Position numbers and translations under genes: made by a program. 64,000 nucleotides of DNA from Streptomyces sp. B21-105 (GTDB lineage: Bacteria > Actinomycetota > Actinomycetes > Streptomycetales > Streptomycetaceae), in NCBI RefSeq assembly GCF_036898465.1, contig NZ_JARUMJ010000001.1, positions 5,146,001-5,210,000 of the forward strand, given 5' to 3'. Within the stretch, counting starts at the first letter, position 1. Every line of letters begins with the position of its first letter. This document shows, one piece after another, positions 1 through 7,928 of the stretch. The notes under the pieces were generated by a model. It did not search any database. It saw nothing but the letters and a program-made list of their open reading frames with translations, and was not told the origin of the DNA.

Positions 1-207
1 CACCACACACAGGTGTTACGCGGAGTGAGCGTGTTTCCGGTTTCCTGGTTTCCGAGGCGGCCCCTACGCGTGTGCGCGCGAGGACGGAAACTTCCGTCAC
101 CCTGCGTCGCTACGGGGCTTCTGGCGGCCGAACGTCCTCCCGGGGGTAAAACCCCCTCCGGAAGGCCCCTCGGGCGCCCTGCGGGCCGCCTACGGCCTCA
201 CGGTGTT

Positions 208-573
208 TCAGCGGCCCTTGCGGCCGGTCCTGCCGGTGCCCTTGCCGCCGTCGGCGACGGCGCGGACGACGGTGACGACGGACCAGCCGAGCACGAGCGC
301 GATGAAGGCGAGCATCGCGAGGTTCGCGGCGATGGCGGTCAGGGCGCCGACGAGCAGCGGGCCGAAGTAGACGCCGGCCGCGACTGCACCGGCCCCGACA
401 CCGGAGCCGAGCGCGACGCGCTGCACCGTGCGGTCCGGCGGCGCCTGGTGGATGTGCACCACCTGCGGCCCGGCGGGCTGCTGCGCGGGCAGGTTGGCGG
501 GGTCGGCGTAGACGTGGCGGCCGTCGGGGAGCTGGACGACCATCAGCGGGCGTTGTGCGGGGAGCTGTTCCAT
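208..573 (-). CDS. SpdB-like AICE transfer/spread membrane protein
   Basis: 121 aa from an ATG at 573. The N-terminal half is soluble and Pro/Gln-rich (HVYADPANLPAQQ, then VVHIHQAPP). It is followed by two hydrophobic, Ala/Gly/Val-rich membrane segments (about residues 55-75 and 80-105) and a short basic Lys/Arg tail. This layout and its place after RRQRL, DUF2637 and DUF6284 genes match the small Spd proteins of pSAM2/pIJ101-type elements, which help a transferred plasmid spread between mycelial compartments. It overlaps the upstream gene by 31 bp, so co-translation is likely. Family assignment rests on context and layout, not on a diagnostic motif. Confidence 0.65.
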   Translation of the reverse strand: MEQLPAQRPLMVVQLPDGRHVYADPANLPAQQPAGPQVVHIHQAPPDRTVQRVALGSGVGAGAVAAGVYFGPLLVGALTAIAANLAMLAFIALVLGWSVVTVVRAVADGGKGTGRTGRKGR

Positions 574-914
574 GACGCACCCTCCGGGGCGTTGTCGGGG
601 AAAGCGCAGGCAGGACACATGCCGAGGGAGGGCGGGATGACGTATCCCGCGTCGCGGCGGCACTCGGGGCAGATGCGGCGGGCGGCGTTGGCCTTGGCCA
701 GGGCCGCCCAACGGGCCGGGGTCATCGCCCGCACAGGCTTGGCGCGGTCGATGCGGTAGAGGTAGGCGACGAGCGGGCCCCGTCGGCGCCGGGGCCGCTC
801 CAGCTGAGCCGCCACCCCCTGACCACCGGGACGGAGTCCGAGGGCGCGGAGCTGGCGGTAGGTCGCGTAGCCGTCCGGGGCGAGCCGCCACCGGTAGACG
901 GGTAGCGCGGTCAT
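543..914 (-). CDS. RRQRL-motif zinc-binding protein (AICE)
   Basis: 123 aa from an ATG at 914. The N-terminus YRWRLAPDGYATYRQLRA, followed by LRPGGQ and a basic RPRRRR stretch, is the conserved head of the actinomycete family named after RRQRL; here the motif reads TYRQL. A C-terminal zinc-ribbon-like cysteine set is visible (CPEC near residue 79, CPAC near residue 101). Its start codon overlaps the DUF2637 stop codon (ATGA), which indicates translational coupling. The family is linked to AICE transfer modules; its biochemical role is unknown. Confidence 0.75.
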   Translation of the reverse strand: MTALPVYRWRLAPDGYATYRQLRALGLRPGGQGVAAQLERPRRRRGPLVAYLYRIDRAKPVRAMTPARWAALAKANAARRICPECRRDAGYVIPPSLGMCPACAFPDNAPEGASWNSSPHNAR

Positions 915-1804
915 CAGGCGACCTGCACGCCGCGCTCGGCCCGCAGGGTGTCGCGCAGGGCACGAGCGTTCGCCGGCGAGGTACGAACCTCGCGGCGGAT
1001 GCCCTCGGCGCTCAGCTTGGCGTCCGGCCAATCGGCCGTGGCCTTCCGCGCCTCGTCGAGCAGCTCGTCCGGGGTGCGCTTCGGGCGCGGCGTGCGGGCC
1101 GCCTCGGGCACGCGGCCGGTGGCCCCGCGCGGTCGGGTCGACTCGGCAGCCACCGCGTGCCGCTCGATCGGCGGCACGGTCGGCTGCTCGATGGCCCGGA
1201 CCGGCTTGATCGCCGTGGTCGACTTCAGGAAGCCGACGGCCACCGGCCGGGGCAGCGGCTTGAGGCTCGGAGTGATCGGCGCCGGGGTCGATACCGTGAG
1301 GTCAGAACTAGACCGATTCCTATCGGTATGAGTCGATTCCTCATCATTCCTGGTCGGAGCTTCGATCGGGGCGGGGCGGTGGTGCAGCACCTTCGCCACG
1401 AGGTCCGAGCCGAAGTAAATCGACCCGACCGGCAGCGACGTGGCGAGCAGCACCAGCATCCAGTTCGCCGCGTCCCACTCCGCGACTCGGCCCAACTCGA
1501 CCGACTGACCGTGGAGCTCCGGGACCAGGCCGTGCACGTAGTTCAGGACGAGAGAGGCGATGGTGTAGGCGGCCAGCACCCGCAGGGCGAATGTCCGGTC
1601 CCGTCCGGCGAGCACGAGCGTGGCGATCAGGGCCAGGGCCATGAGGCCGTCGACGACGAACGGATAGAGCGTCGCGGCCGTGGCGTCGGCGCCGATGGCA
1701 CCGGCGATGTCGCGCAGGGCGTTCCAGGACACCCGGAAGGCCATGGCGACCACGACGACCAGCGCAAGCACGAGGGCGGCGCGGCCCTTGCGGTGCAGGT
1801 TCAT
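914..1804 (-). CDS. DUF2637 domain membrane protein (AICE Spd-type)
   Basis: 296 aa from an ATG at 1804. About 155 N-terminal residues hold four predicted membrane helices, including ALVLALVVVVAMAFRVSW, a region ending in the LMALALIATLVLAG segment, and LVLLATSLPVGSIYFG. This is the DUF2637 layout. The rest is a Pro/Thr/Arg-rich linker and a basic C-terminal segment (PDELLDEARKATADWPDAKLSAEGIRREV) resembling a small DNA-binding helix-turn-helix tail. It overlaps both neighbours by ATGA, placing it in the middle of a four-gene coupled operon. DUF2637 proteins are typical of Streptomyces integrative elements and are associated with conjugative spread; that role is inferred here. Confidence 0.8.
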   Translation of the reverse strand: MNLHRKGRAALVLALVVVVAMAFRVSWNALRDIAGAIGADATAATLYPFVVDGLMALALIATLVLAGRDRTFALRVLAAYTIASLVLNYVHGLVPELHGQSVELGRVAEWDAANWMLVLLATSLPVGSIYFGSDLVAKVLHHRPAPIEAPTRNDEESTHTDRNRSSSDLTVSTPAPITPSLKPLPRPVAVGFLKSTTAIKPVRAIEQPTVPPIERHAVAAESTRPRGATGRVPEAARTPRPKRTPDELLDEARKATADWPDAKLSAEGIRREVRTSPANARALRDTLRAERGVQVA

Positions 1805-2064
1805 GCGATGCCGCCCGTCTGACCGGGCAGGCCGTTGACGTGGTCGCGGTGCGCGGCGAGCACCCGCCGGCGGGCCCGGCGGATGCGCCGCTCGTCCAGC
1901 TCGCACGGCGTGCGGTCGATGACGATGATCTGTGCGTCCAGCAGCTCCATCTCCGCGCGGATGACGGGCATCTCCGCGTCGATGGCGTCCAGCTCCGCGT
2001 CCGTGGGCTCTATCCACGGCTCGAACGCGGTAACAGCTTCCTGAACAGTGACGATGTGGTTCAT
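1801..2064 (-). CDS. DUF6284-like small protein, first gene of AICE operon
   Basis: 87 aa from an ATG at 2064. It is acidic in its first half (EPTDAELDAIDAEMPVIRAEMELLDAQI) and basic in its second (DERRIRRARRRVLAAHRDH), consistent with a helical or coiled-coil hairpin. The stop codon overlaps the DUF2637 start (ATGA). This size and position, just upstream of DUF2637, are usual for the DUF6284 family in Streptomyces AICEs. Function is unknown. It is the promoter-proximal gene, facing the GntR operator region. Confidence 0.65.
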   Translation of the reverse strand: MNHIVTVQEAVTAFEPWIEPTDAELDAIDAEMPVIRAEMELLDAQIIVIDRTPCELDERRIRRARRRVLAAHRDHVNGLPGQTGGIA

Positions 2065-2504
2065 GGGTCGTGTTCTCCCTAGCAGGTGGCAACGGCCCGA
2101 ACAGCGGCCTCGGTGTTCCAGCACCGGGGCCGCGCGCCGTTGAAGTCGGTGATCCGGCTCCCCTCAGCGCTGCTCGTACGAGACGAGCAGCGGAGGCAAC
2201 CGGCCGCAGCAACGCTGCGGGGTTGATTCGCGCTGTACCTCACGCGGGAAGTCCCGCGTAGCCGCCTACTTGGCCGAGGAGAGGCGGCGTGATCCCCATT
2301 CAGTTGTCAAACAACGGCCGATGCGGGGCCCCAACTGCACGAGCTATCCCGAACCGATGTGACCTGGAGGCAGGCCGAACAAGGCCCCTTCCGGCTCGCT
2401 GTCCTAGGACTGCGAGCGGCCTGAGATGAAGATGGCACGTAGTCCTGGGACTGTCAACAGTCCTAGGACTGTGTTTCACTGGTTCTCATCGAGAGGAGTT
2501 CGGC
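2065..2504. promoter_or_regulatory. Divergent intergenic control region of the AICE
   Basis: A 440-bp non-coding stretch between the minus-strand transfer operon and the plus-strand gntR gene. It should hold promoters for both arms. Besides the three palindromes annotated separately there is an imperfect inverted repeat near 2173-2195 (GTACGAGACGAGCAG region). A purine-rich ribosome-binding site (GAGAGGAG, about 2491-2498) precedes the gntR start at 2505. I cannot place -10/-35 boxes reliably. Confidence 0.5.
2401..2469. promoter_or_regulatory. Three GTCCTRGGAC palindromic operator-like sites
   Basis: The 10-bp palindrome GTCCTAGGAC occurs at 2401-2410 and 2460-2469, with a one-base variant GTCCTGGGAC at 2442-2451. 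The last two are only 8 bp apart and lie 35-63 bp upstream of the gntR start. KorSA-type GntR repressors of AICEs autoregulate and repress transfer genes through repeated palindromes in exactly this position, so these are probable operators of the adjacent regulator. The sites are read directly; the binding is inferred. Confidence 0.6.
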
Positions 2505-3305
2505 GTGGCATCCAAGTGGCGCGACCTGGCGGACAGGCTCGCGGAGCAGATCAGAAGCGGTGAGTACGAGCCGGGCGCTCAGTTGCCCCAGATCAGGGAG
2601 CTGGTCGAGGCCGGTGAGGGCTCAAAGGCCACCGTCCATCAGGCCTATAAGGCCCTTGAAGCCGAGGGGCTGGTGACGTCGACGCGCGGCCACGGAACCG
2701 TCGTGCGGTCGCGTACCCCCCTGAAGCGGCTCGGCATTGCCCGGTACGACAAGGCCAAGTGGCGCGACGGGGACGAAGTCGCGTTCATCGCCGACCGCGT
2801 AGCGTCGGGCCGTGCCTACAAGCGCAACGAGCAGACGCAGACTGTGAGCCGTGAGATCGCCAGCAGCCTCGTGGCGGAGGGCCTAGGCGTCCCGGTCGGC
2901 TCTGACATCTACGCCCGCGCCCGTCTCGTGAAGGAAGGGACGCAGCCGACCCACACTCTGACCAGTTATTACCGGCCGGAGCATGTGGAGGGGACGCGCA
3001 TCGTGGACCCCACTCCCGGCCCGGCCGGCCGTGGCGGCGGATACCGGGTGCTCTACGACGCCGGTTACGAGATCGACCACATGAAAGAGGCGTTGTTCGC
3101 TCGCGTCCCGACGGCCGAGGAAGTGCAGCTCCTCCAGCTCCCGGCCGGCGAGCCGGTCGTCGAGCTGCACCGGACGACGTACACGGCGGACGGTACGGTC
3201 GTCGAGTTCGCCGTCGGCATCCATTCGGCCTCCCGCTTCGCGTGGGAGTACGAGTTCAAGGTTCCCGACTCTGCCAGCGACAACGGCGCGGAGGATTCAG
3301 CGTGA
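2505..3305 (+). CDS. GntR-family repressor (KorSA-like)
   Basis: 266 aa. The N-terminal winged helix-turn-helix spans about residues 3-70: KWRDLADRLAEQIRSGEY, then LPQIRELVE, KATVHQAYKALEAEGLV and RGHGTVV. The C-terminal half is a UTRA-like effector domain (ARARLVKEGTQPTHTLTSYYRPEHV; then LQLPAGEPVVELHRTTYTAD, FAVGIHSASRF). In AICEs such regulators keep the transfer and replication genes silent. The start is an ATG... codon position preceded by GAGAGGAG. The stop overlaps the next gene's GTG start (GTGA), so the two are co-translated. Three palindromes upstream suggest autoregulation. Confidence 0.85.
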   Translation: MASKWRDLADRLAEQIRSGEYEPGAQLPQIRELVEAGEGSKATVHQAYKALEAEGLVTSTRGHGTVVRSRTPLKRLGIARYDKAKWRDGDEVAFIADRVASGRAYKRNEQTQTVSREIASSLVAEGLGVPVGSDIYARARLVKEGTQPTHTLTSYYRPEHVEGTRIVDPTPGPAGRGGGYRVLYDAGYEIDHMKEALFARVPTAEEVQLLQLPAGEPVVELHRTTYTADGTVVEFAVGIHSASRFAWEYEFKVPDSASDNGAEDSA

Positions 3306-3958
3306 TCTCGGAGCAGGACTGGCAGGACGCACAGCTCTTGTGGGACTACCAGCAGATGCACCACGAGTCGCGCCCCTGCTCGGTCGCCATCGGTCTCGGT
3401 AGCCACGATCTCGGCGTCGCCGACACCACCGTCGACCTGTACCGGCGCGGCATGATGCCGCTGATCGTCTTCACAGGCGCCACCAGCCGGACCACGCAGG
3501 ACCGTATGCCGCGCGGTGAGGCTGAGCACTACCGGGATCGCGCATTGGAGTTGGGTGTGCCAGCCGACGTCATCCTCGTCGAGCCTAACGCCCGCAACAC
3601 CGGCCAGAACATCACGCTCTCCCGTGCCCTGCTCGTGGAGCACAGCATCGACGTCTCATCAGTTCTGCTCGTCAGCAAGCCGTATGAGGAGCGTCGGGCA
3701 TATGCCACCGCGCGAAAGCTGTGGCCGGGGGTGGAGTTTGTCAGTGCCTCTACCCCAATGACACTTGCCACGTATGTCGACGCAATTCAAGATGCTCGCC
3801 GTGTAGTCGACATGCTGGTCGGATCGTTGCAGCGGCTGATGATTTACCCGGCCCAGGGCTTTCTGATCTCGCAAGATGTACCTGACGAAGCGATCCGAGC
3901 CTACAAACGGCTTGTCGCTCGTGGCTTCACGAGTCGCCTGGTTCCTGTCGTAATCTGA
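3302..3958 (+). CDS. YdcF/DUF218-like protein
   Basis: 218 aa from a GTG at 3302 that overlaps the gntR stop. It has the DUF218 pattern of a Rossmann-like domain: SVAIGLGSHDLGVADTTVDLYRRG, LIVFTGATS, GEAEHYRDRALELGVPADVILVEPNARNTGQN, and VLLVSKPYEERRAYATARKLWP. The ExxxxNT signature (EPNARNTGQN) is intact. YdcF-like proteins of this short soluble type often sit beside the regulator in AICEs; their substrate is not established. No signal peptide or membrane anchor is present, unlike the envelope SanA/ElyC members. Confidence 0.8.
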   Translation: MISEQDWQDAQLLWDYQQMHHESRPCSVAIGLGSHDLGVADTTVDLYRRGMMPLIVFTGATSRTTQDRMPRGEAEHYRDRALELGVPADVILVEPNARNTGQNITLSRALLVEHSIDVSSVLLVSKPYEERRAYATARKLWPGVEFVSASTPMTLATYVDAIQDARRVVDMLVGSLQRLMIYPAQGFLISQDVPDEAIRAYKRLVARGFTSRLVPVVI

Positions 3959-3988
3959 GCCAGGCTGGAATTCGGTACGTCAGCCGAG

Positions 3989-4810
3989 TTATTGGAAGAA
4001 GAGTGCAAAGGGGTCTGCCGGGCGACCGCCGTGCACGACGCATTTATCGATCTCCAACTCTCTGTCGGTCAGAGACGTCGCAAATTCTTTGGAATCCCGC
4101 CACTCGGCCTTGATTTGACGCCCGAAAGAGAGGCCTACTACCGATGCGGCGCCAGCCTGTTTAAGTGCATATGCGGCGCTGGCCATGGATCCGCCGGTCG
4201 TGAATGTGTCATCAAATAATAGAACTCGTTTACCTCTAACCGTAGGGCTGGCAGTAAACAAGCCTGGCACTATCTTCTCGCGCCGAGTACCCGCCTTTGA
4301 GGCGTCATTCTTAACCAGAGCCCCCCTGCTCCATTCGTCGGAGAAGTCTCGCACGTGCTTGATGAGGGCATCTAAGTGACTTTGTCCGCTCCGTGTAGAA
4401 GAGTGCGAGGGCATAGCTACGCGCAGGTCAAATGGTCCGCCGTAAAACCCTTCTATGCACGCCAGGTGTCGTTCCATAAATGTCCAGAGGAGGGACCCTA
4501 ACGGGAGTCTTAGCCAGACGTTAGAGGGCTCATTCTTGGCGTTCCACAGGACTCCCTCAAGGCCAGTATGGAGGGAATAACAAATCGGGACAAAGCCGTC
4601 GAGAACGGACGAGAACGTGTGTCGACAGTTGTAGCAGTGCTGGTAGGGCGCGCCTTGGGGGCCTATGGGCGTTGGAGTTCGACACAAGAAGCAAGTGCCA
4701 GCGTCGTCAGCCAAGACTGAAGGCGCAACATGCTGCTCGCGCAGCCAGTGCACCCAGTTCGCAGTACTCCAATTCCGGTCGTCGGGACGCACGAAACGGC
4801 GGTAGGACAA
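3989..4810 (-). CDS. ComF-like phosphoribosyltransferase with zinc ribbon
   Basis: 273 aa. An N-terminal zinc ribbon is visible (CFLC near residue 40 and CYNC near residue 58, spaced about 16 residues). The PRPP-binding loop VLLFDDTFTTGGS (about residues 193-205) is the type I phosphoribosyltransferase signature, with the two Asp and TTGGS intact. The combination is that of ComF/amidophosphoribosyltransferase-like proteins. Base composition is clearly lower in GC than the surroundings, suggesting separate acquisition. It is on the same strand as the DprA-like gene, 66 bp downstream of it. ComF and DprA are both linked to DNA uptake in competent bacteria, but Streptomyces is not known for that, so another role such as mobile-element defence is possible. 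Confidence 0.8.
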   Translation of the reverse strand: MSYRRFVRPDDRNWSTANWVHWLREQHVAPSVLADDAGTCFLCRTPTPIGPQGAPYQHCYNCRHTFSSVLDGFVPICYSLHTGLEGVLWNAKNEPSNVWLRLPLGSLLWTFMERHLACIEGFYGGPFDLRVAMPSHSSTRSGQSHLDALIKHVRDFSDEWSRGALVKNDASKAGTRREKIVPGLFTASPTVRGKRVLLFDDTFTTGGSMASAAYALKQAGAASVVGLSFGRQIKAEWRDSKEFATSLTDRELEIDKCVVHGGRPADPFALFFQ

Positions 4811-4876
4811 CCTTGACCCCCTGCTTGCAGCTCGGACCCCAAGCAGAGGTTAATCCTACTGTCCGACAGCAGGCAA

Positions 4877-5827
4877 TCACTTGGCGTCAAATAGGAGCTG
4901 CGTTGGGCCCGAAACCTCCTCCGCTCGAAGAGGGCTCGCCAAGGTTTCGATCATCTGTTCGGTATTCGCCACGGGGGTTGCTCGCTGAGCCTCGACCATC
5001 TTGCGGGCCCATGGCTGCTGATCCACTAGCGACTGGAGCAACAGCACATGCCGGCCTTGCTCGGCCGCCACACGTGCCTGCATCTTGGCGCCGGAAGTTC
5101 CTGACGCCTCGATTACGACGCTTCCCAGGCTGATGCCAGACGTCACATGGTTCCTCCGGGGGAAGGTGTCCCGGCCGGGAGATCGAGAAGGCCAAAACTG
5201 GGAAACGATCAGGCCTTGATCGGCGATTTCTTCCGCGAGATCAAAGTTTTCCCTGGGGTAGCACTTTGTGATACCCGTACCAATCACTGCGATAGTCCGA
5301 CGGTCGAAATGCAGTGCCGTTCGATGCGCCTCCGTGTCAACGCCGCGAGCGAGACCCGACGAGATGGTGTATCCCGCTTCACTCAATTCACGTGCCGCCT
5401 TGCGGGCGCGCGAGAGCCCCAACTCCGTAGCGTCACGGGTACCTACGACTGCGACTGAGCGTGCGTCGGCTTGGTGATCGAGCTTCCCACGGTAGAACAG
5501 GAACGGGGGAAGATCCGCCACGGTCCTTAGATTCTCGGGGTACTCAGGGTCCAACACCGTGACCAGACTCGCTCCGGCGCTGTCAGCCTGCTCCAGCTCG
5601 CTTTGAACGCGAGCGAAGTGTTCACTCAGGGCACGTTCCCTTAGTCCCTCGCGGAGCAGGGGTAGGGCCTTGCGGGCTGCGGCGGACTCTTCGGGGATGA
5701 AGCCCTCACACAGGCTGTCGAGATGCCCCTTCAGCGCGCACCGGGCAAGTAGTGCCCAATCGACACTCTTGCCCTCCATGCGGAGCGAGCAAAGCGCTAA
5801 CAAGCGCATACGTACGTCATCGATCAT
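4877..5827 (-). CDS. dprA: DprA/Smf-like DNA-processing protein
   Basis: 316 aa. Central Rossmann fold of the DprA family: YPENLRTVADLPPFLFYRG, RSVAVVGTRDAT, GLSRARKAARELSEAGYTISSGLARGVDTEAHRTAL, TIAVIGTGITKCYPREN, GLIVSQFWPSRSPGRDTFPRRNHVTSGIS and VVIEASGTSGAKMQARVAAEQGRHVLL. The SGLARGVDTEAH and FPRRN motifs are the diagnostic ones. An extra helical N-terminal region of about 85 residues precedes the fold. The C-terminal winged helix of chromosomal DprA appears absent. This is therefore an accessory paralogue, probably acting with the ComF-like gene downstream on the same strand. Confidence 0.85.
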   Translation of the reverse strand: MIDDVRMRLLALCSLRMEGKSVDWALLARCALKGHLDSLCEGFIPEESAAARKALPLLREGLRERALSEHFARVQSELEQADSAGASLVTVLDPEYPENLRTVADLPPFLFYRGKLDHQADARSVAVVGTRDATELGLSRARKAARELSEAGYTISSGLARGVDTEAHRTALHFDRRTIAVIGTGITKCYPRENFDLAEEIADQGLIVSQFWPSRSPGRDTFPRRNHVTSGISLGSVVIEASGTSGAKMQARVAAEQGRHVLLLQSLVDQQPWARKMVEAQRATPVANTEQMIETLASPLRAEEVSGPTQLLFDAK

Positions 5828-6846
5828 CTCTGTCTCCTTCTACTCAAAGATCACTGTTCGAAGGATCGATGACTGAAAGTCTAGAGGTCAGCCACATCGT
5901 GCTGCTACAGATACGCACTCGGTGAATGGGCGAGATGCAGAGACGTAGCACGTGACCTGCACAGTCGGGGAAAAATCGACTGCGACACATCATGGAAGGC
6001 CACTCGAACGTGCCCCTCCGCCCGCCAGGGACATTGCGAGTACCGCCCCAGGTCGCCGTTCTGGCGACAACAGACCTTGACGGCAACGTCAGCGCGCGAG
6101 CGCATCCTTGGGTACTCATCGACGTGCTGCCCAACCCCTGTCAGGTGGCTGGCGAGCAGGCCGGCTGCTCCACGGGATGAACTTGTAGAGCGAAGGTCGT
6201 CAGTTCGAGTCCGGCAGGGGGCTCTTCGATCTAGCTGAGACAACGCCTCCGCGACCTTCCAACCGCGGGGGCGTGACGGCACCCGCCTATCGACGTCGCT
6301 TGAGCAGACGATCCATCTGGCCCACAGCCTCCGGCCGGTGCTCGTCGCTCGCCGAGACGTGGCGACACGGGGATGCTGAGGCTTCCAGATTGAATCGCTT
6401 GTGAGTTACATCACCCACTCGGCGCCCATATTCTCCACGGGGTGATGTGCACCGGGTAAGTCGCGAGTCGCCCTCTGGGGGCCGGGGGTGCTCCTGGGCA
6501 AGCAGCTCTGCGGTCCCGCGAAGCCCAGCAGCCTTTGGTGCAGTAGTCGTTGCGAGGATGCACGCCCTGCTCGCGGGCAGTTTGCCGCCGTACCGTGCTA
6601 GGCATTGCACTGCAATGCCTAGCTGAGGCTGGGTGACATATTCTCCCTGGTTAGGGAGATGTTCAGGCAACCTAAATTTGCCATTCGAGTTCGCGTTAGT
6701 GAATTGATAACGCCCTGGGGGCTGGCCTGCCGCCCCGCTCGCTCGGTCTTTGATGGGCCACACTGTGCCTGTGCCCGCCCCCGCTCACGGTTGGCCCCAG
6801 TGCGGAGGCGGGCTTGACCACATCCCATGTGCGAGAAGGGTCGCCA
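5828..6846. other. About 1 kb without a convincing gene
   Basis: Several short frames exist on both strands but none has family-like sequence or a good ribosome-binding site with matching codon bias. The stretch contains the tRNA-3'-end-like relic near 6183-6224 annotated separately, and the 3-nt-rich AT patches around 6640-6710 that may be promoter DNA. It probably represents decayed element-junction sequence. Confidence 0.5.
6183..6224 (+). other. tRNA 3'-end-like relic, candidate attachment site
   Basis: The sequence ending in AGTTCGAGTCCGGCAGGGGG followed by CTC has the layout of a T-arm (7-nt loop TTCGAGT) and a 3' acceptor strand AGGGGGC, as in actinomycete tRNAs with a GCCCCCT 5' end such as some tRNA-Thr. 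The T-stem has one mismatch and no matching 5' half is present, so it is not a functional tRNA. AICEs integrate into tRNA 3' ends, so this could be the right boundary of the element at 1-6 kb. Confidence 0.4.
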
Positions 6847-7131
6847 ATGACGTTACCGAGTGAATCCAGGTTTCTCAGTTTCGAGCGGCATGCTGCTGCC
6901 GCAGAGACTTCACAGACACCCCGTGGCCGAGTCCGGTTCAGGTGGCGTACCTCCGTCATCCTCGGCATGGCTGCGCTGGGCGCGGTGATCGCCTTCCTTG
7001 TGTTGCTCATGCCTGGTCTGGCAGTGCCGCTGGGCGTGGCGGCGGGAGTGGTCGCGGCCGTGGCTGCCATCGCGCAATGGCTGTGGCCGGGCGGGCCGGC
7101 GGAGCATCATGGTGCGGAAGAGGGGGCGTGA
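6847..7131 (+). CDS. Small two-helix membrane protein, unknown function
   Basis: 94 aa from an ATG at 6847 with AGAAGGG seven bases upstream; a longer start at 6814 exists but lacks a site. The first 35 residues are soluble. They are followed by one hydrophobic span (SVILGMAALGAVIAFLVLLM) and a second (LAVPLGVAAGVVAAVAAIAQWL), then an acidic tail ending GAEEGA. No family recognised. Its position just left of the tRNA-like attachment copy suggests it is cargo or the last gene of an element. Confidence 0.55.
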   Translation: MTLPSESRFLSFERHAAAAETSQTPRGRVRFRWRTSVILGMAALGAVIAFLVLLMPGLAVPLGVAAGVVAAVAAIAQWLWPGGPAEHHGAEEGA

Positions 7132-7287
7132 GCTAGGTCGCCCGGAGGGCACTCAGTCTCAGTTGCAGTCTCAGTTGCCGCACTTTCCAGAGTGATCCGC
7201 CAGTGTCCACCACCGTCCATGAAGCCTTGTGATCAGGTAAGGCGTGGCGATGGTGGACGCCCGCGGACGCCCCTGGATCAAGACCGG

Positions 7288-7336
7288 ACAGCTCGTAATG
7301 CGTAGGTCTCGGGTTCGAATCCCGAAGGCGGCTCCG
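7288..7336 (+). other. tRNA-Thr(CGU)-like 3' half, attachment-site copy 1
   Basis: From 7288 the sequence reads like an anticodon loop (CTCGTAA, anticodon CGT), variable region, T-arm (TCGGG TTCGAAT CCCGA, perfect stem) and 3' acceptor strand AGGCGGC. The anticodon 5' stem strand does not pair and no acceptor 5' strand (GCCGCCT) lies upstream at tRNA distance, so this is only the 3' part. The 33 bases at 7304-7336 recur with one change at 11254-11286. Such 3' tRNA duplications mark integrative-element borders. Confidence 0.65.
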
Positions 7337-7338
7337 AG

Positions 7339-7376
7339 AAACCCCAGGACTCACTCGCCGTGACCTGGGGTTTTTT
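7339..7376 (+). terminator. Rho-independent terminator after attachment copy 1
   Basis: Perfect 10-bp stem AAACCCCAGG / CCTGGGGTTT (7339-7348 with 7364-7373), a 15-nt loop and a T-run. It directly follows the tRNA-like sequence, as expected downstream of a tRNA gene. Confidence 0.8.
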
Positions 7377-7461
7377 CATGCCCGGGGCATGCCGAGCCGC
7401 ACGACGGGGATGCCGTGGAAGTGCTTGCGTGAGCGATGCGTGAGCGGAGCGGCTCGCCGAC

Positions 7462-7510
7462 CTACTTCTTGGGCTTCACCCGCTTGGCCTTCACGACGGC
7501 CTTGGGGCCT
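7462..7510 (-). pseudogene. Relic of tyrosine integrase C-terminal tail
   Basis: On the minus strand these bases translate as a Lys-rich tail ending KAKRVKPKK followed by a stop. The integrase relic at 11410 ends KKSKRKKPKK. The roughly 90 bases between attachment copy and this tail also resemble the equivalent stretch near 11330-11405 (shared GTGAGCGATG, GTGAGCGGAG). Only the tail of the gene survives, showing that a second att-int module once stood here. Confidence 0.6.
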
Positions 7511-7928
7511 GCTCGCTCCGAGCGCAGGACATCTCCGCATGTGCGCTGCGCGGGCGGAGCGAGGCGTACTGACACCTGCGGCGGTGGCCATCTCATCTCA
7601 CCCGCTGCTTGTCGTGGTGATCTCTCTTAGCGCGGGGCAGCCGTCGGCCCGAAGCGATTCTCGGCGGGCTGGTCGTCGCGTATCGGGCAGAACCTCGGGC
7701 TCTTATATATATGTTCCGGCTCTCATGCCCCATGAGAGCGCCTACATTAATAACTCCCTTGTGGTGTGGGTTGGTTGTGGTGACAGTGGTTGTCATCCGC
7801 CACGCCCCTCTTGTCATCGGAGCATTGATGCGCCTCATTCACTGCCTGCCCCTCAGGGGGCGTTCGTGCCGTAGCTCGCAGACGTCGGCCCGGTGGTTCC
7901 GGGCAACCGTGTTCCACGGAGGCCGAGG
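7511..7928. other. Gap upstream of the three-gene cassette
   Basis: No supported gene. The right part probably contains the cassette promoter: there is an AT-rich patch (TCTTATATATATG near 7700, and CATTAATAACTCC near 7744) unusual in this GC-rich window. A strong ribosome-binding site GGAGG at 7918-7922 leads into the first cassette gene. Confidence 0.4.

Noticed and set aside
6287..6763. 158-aa minus-strand frame in the 5.8-6.8 kb gap
   Set aside because: No ribosome-binding site, no family-like sequence, and third-position GC unlike neighbouring real genes.
7288..7336. Complete functional tRNA-Thr gene
   Set aside because: The 5' acceptor and D-arm are missing and the anticodon 5' stem does not pair; only the 3' half is present.
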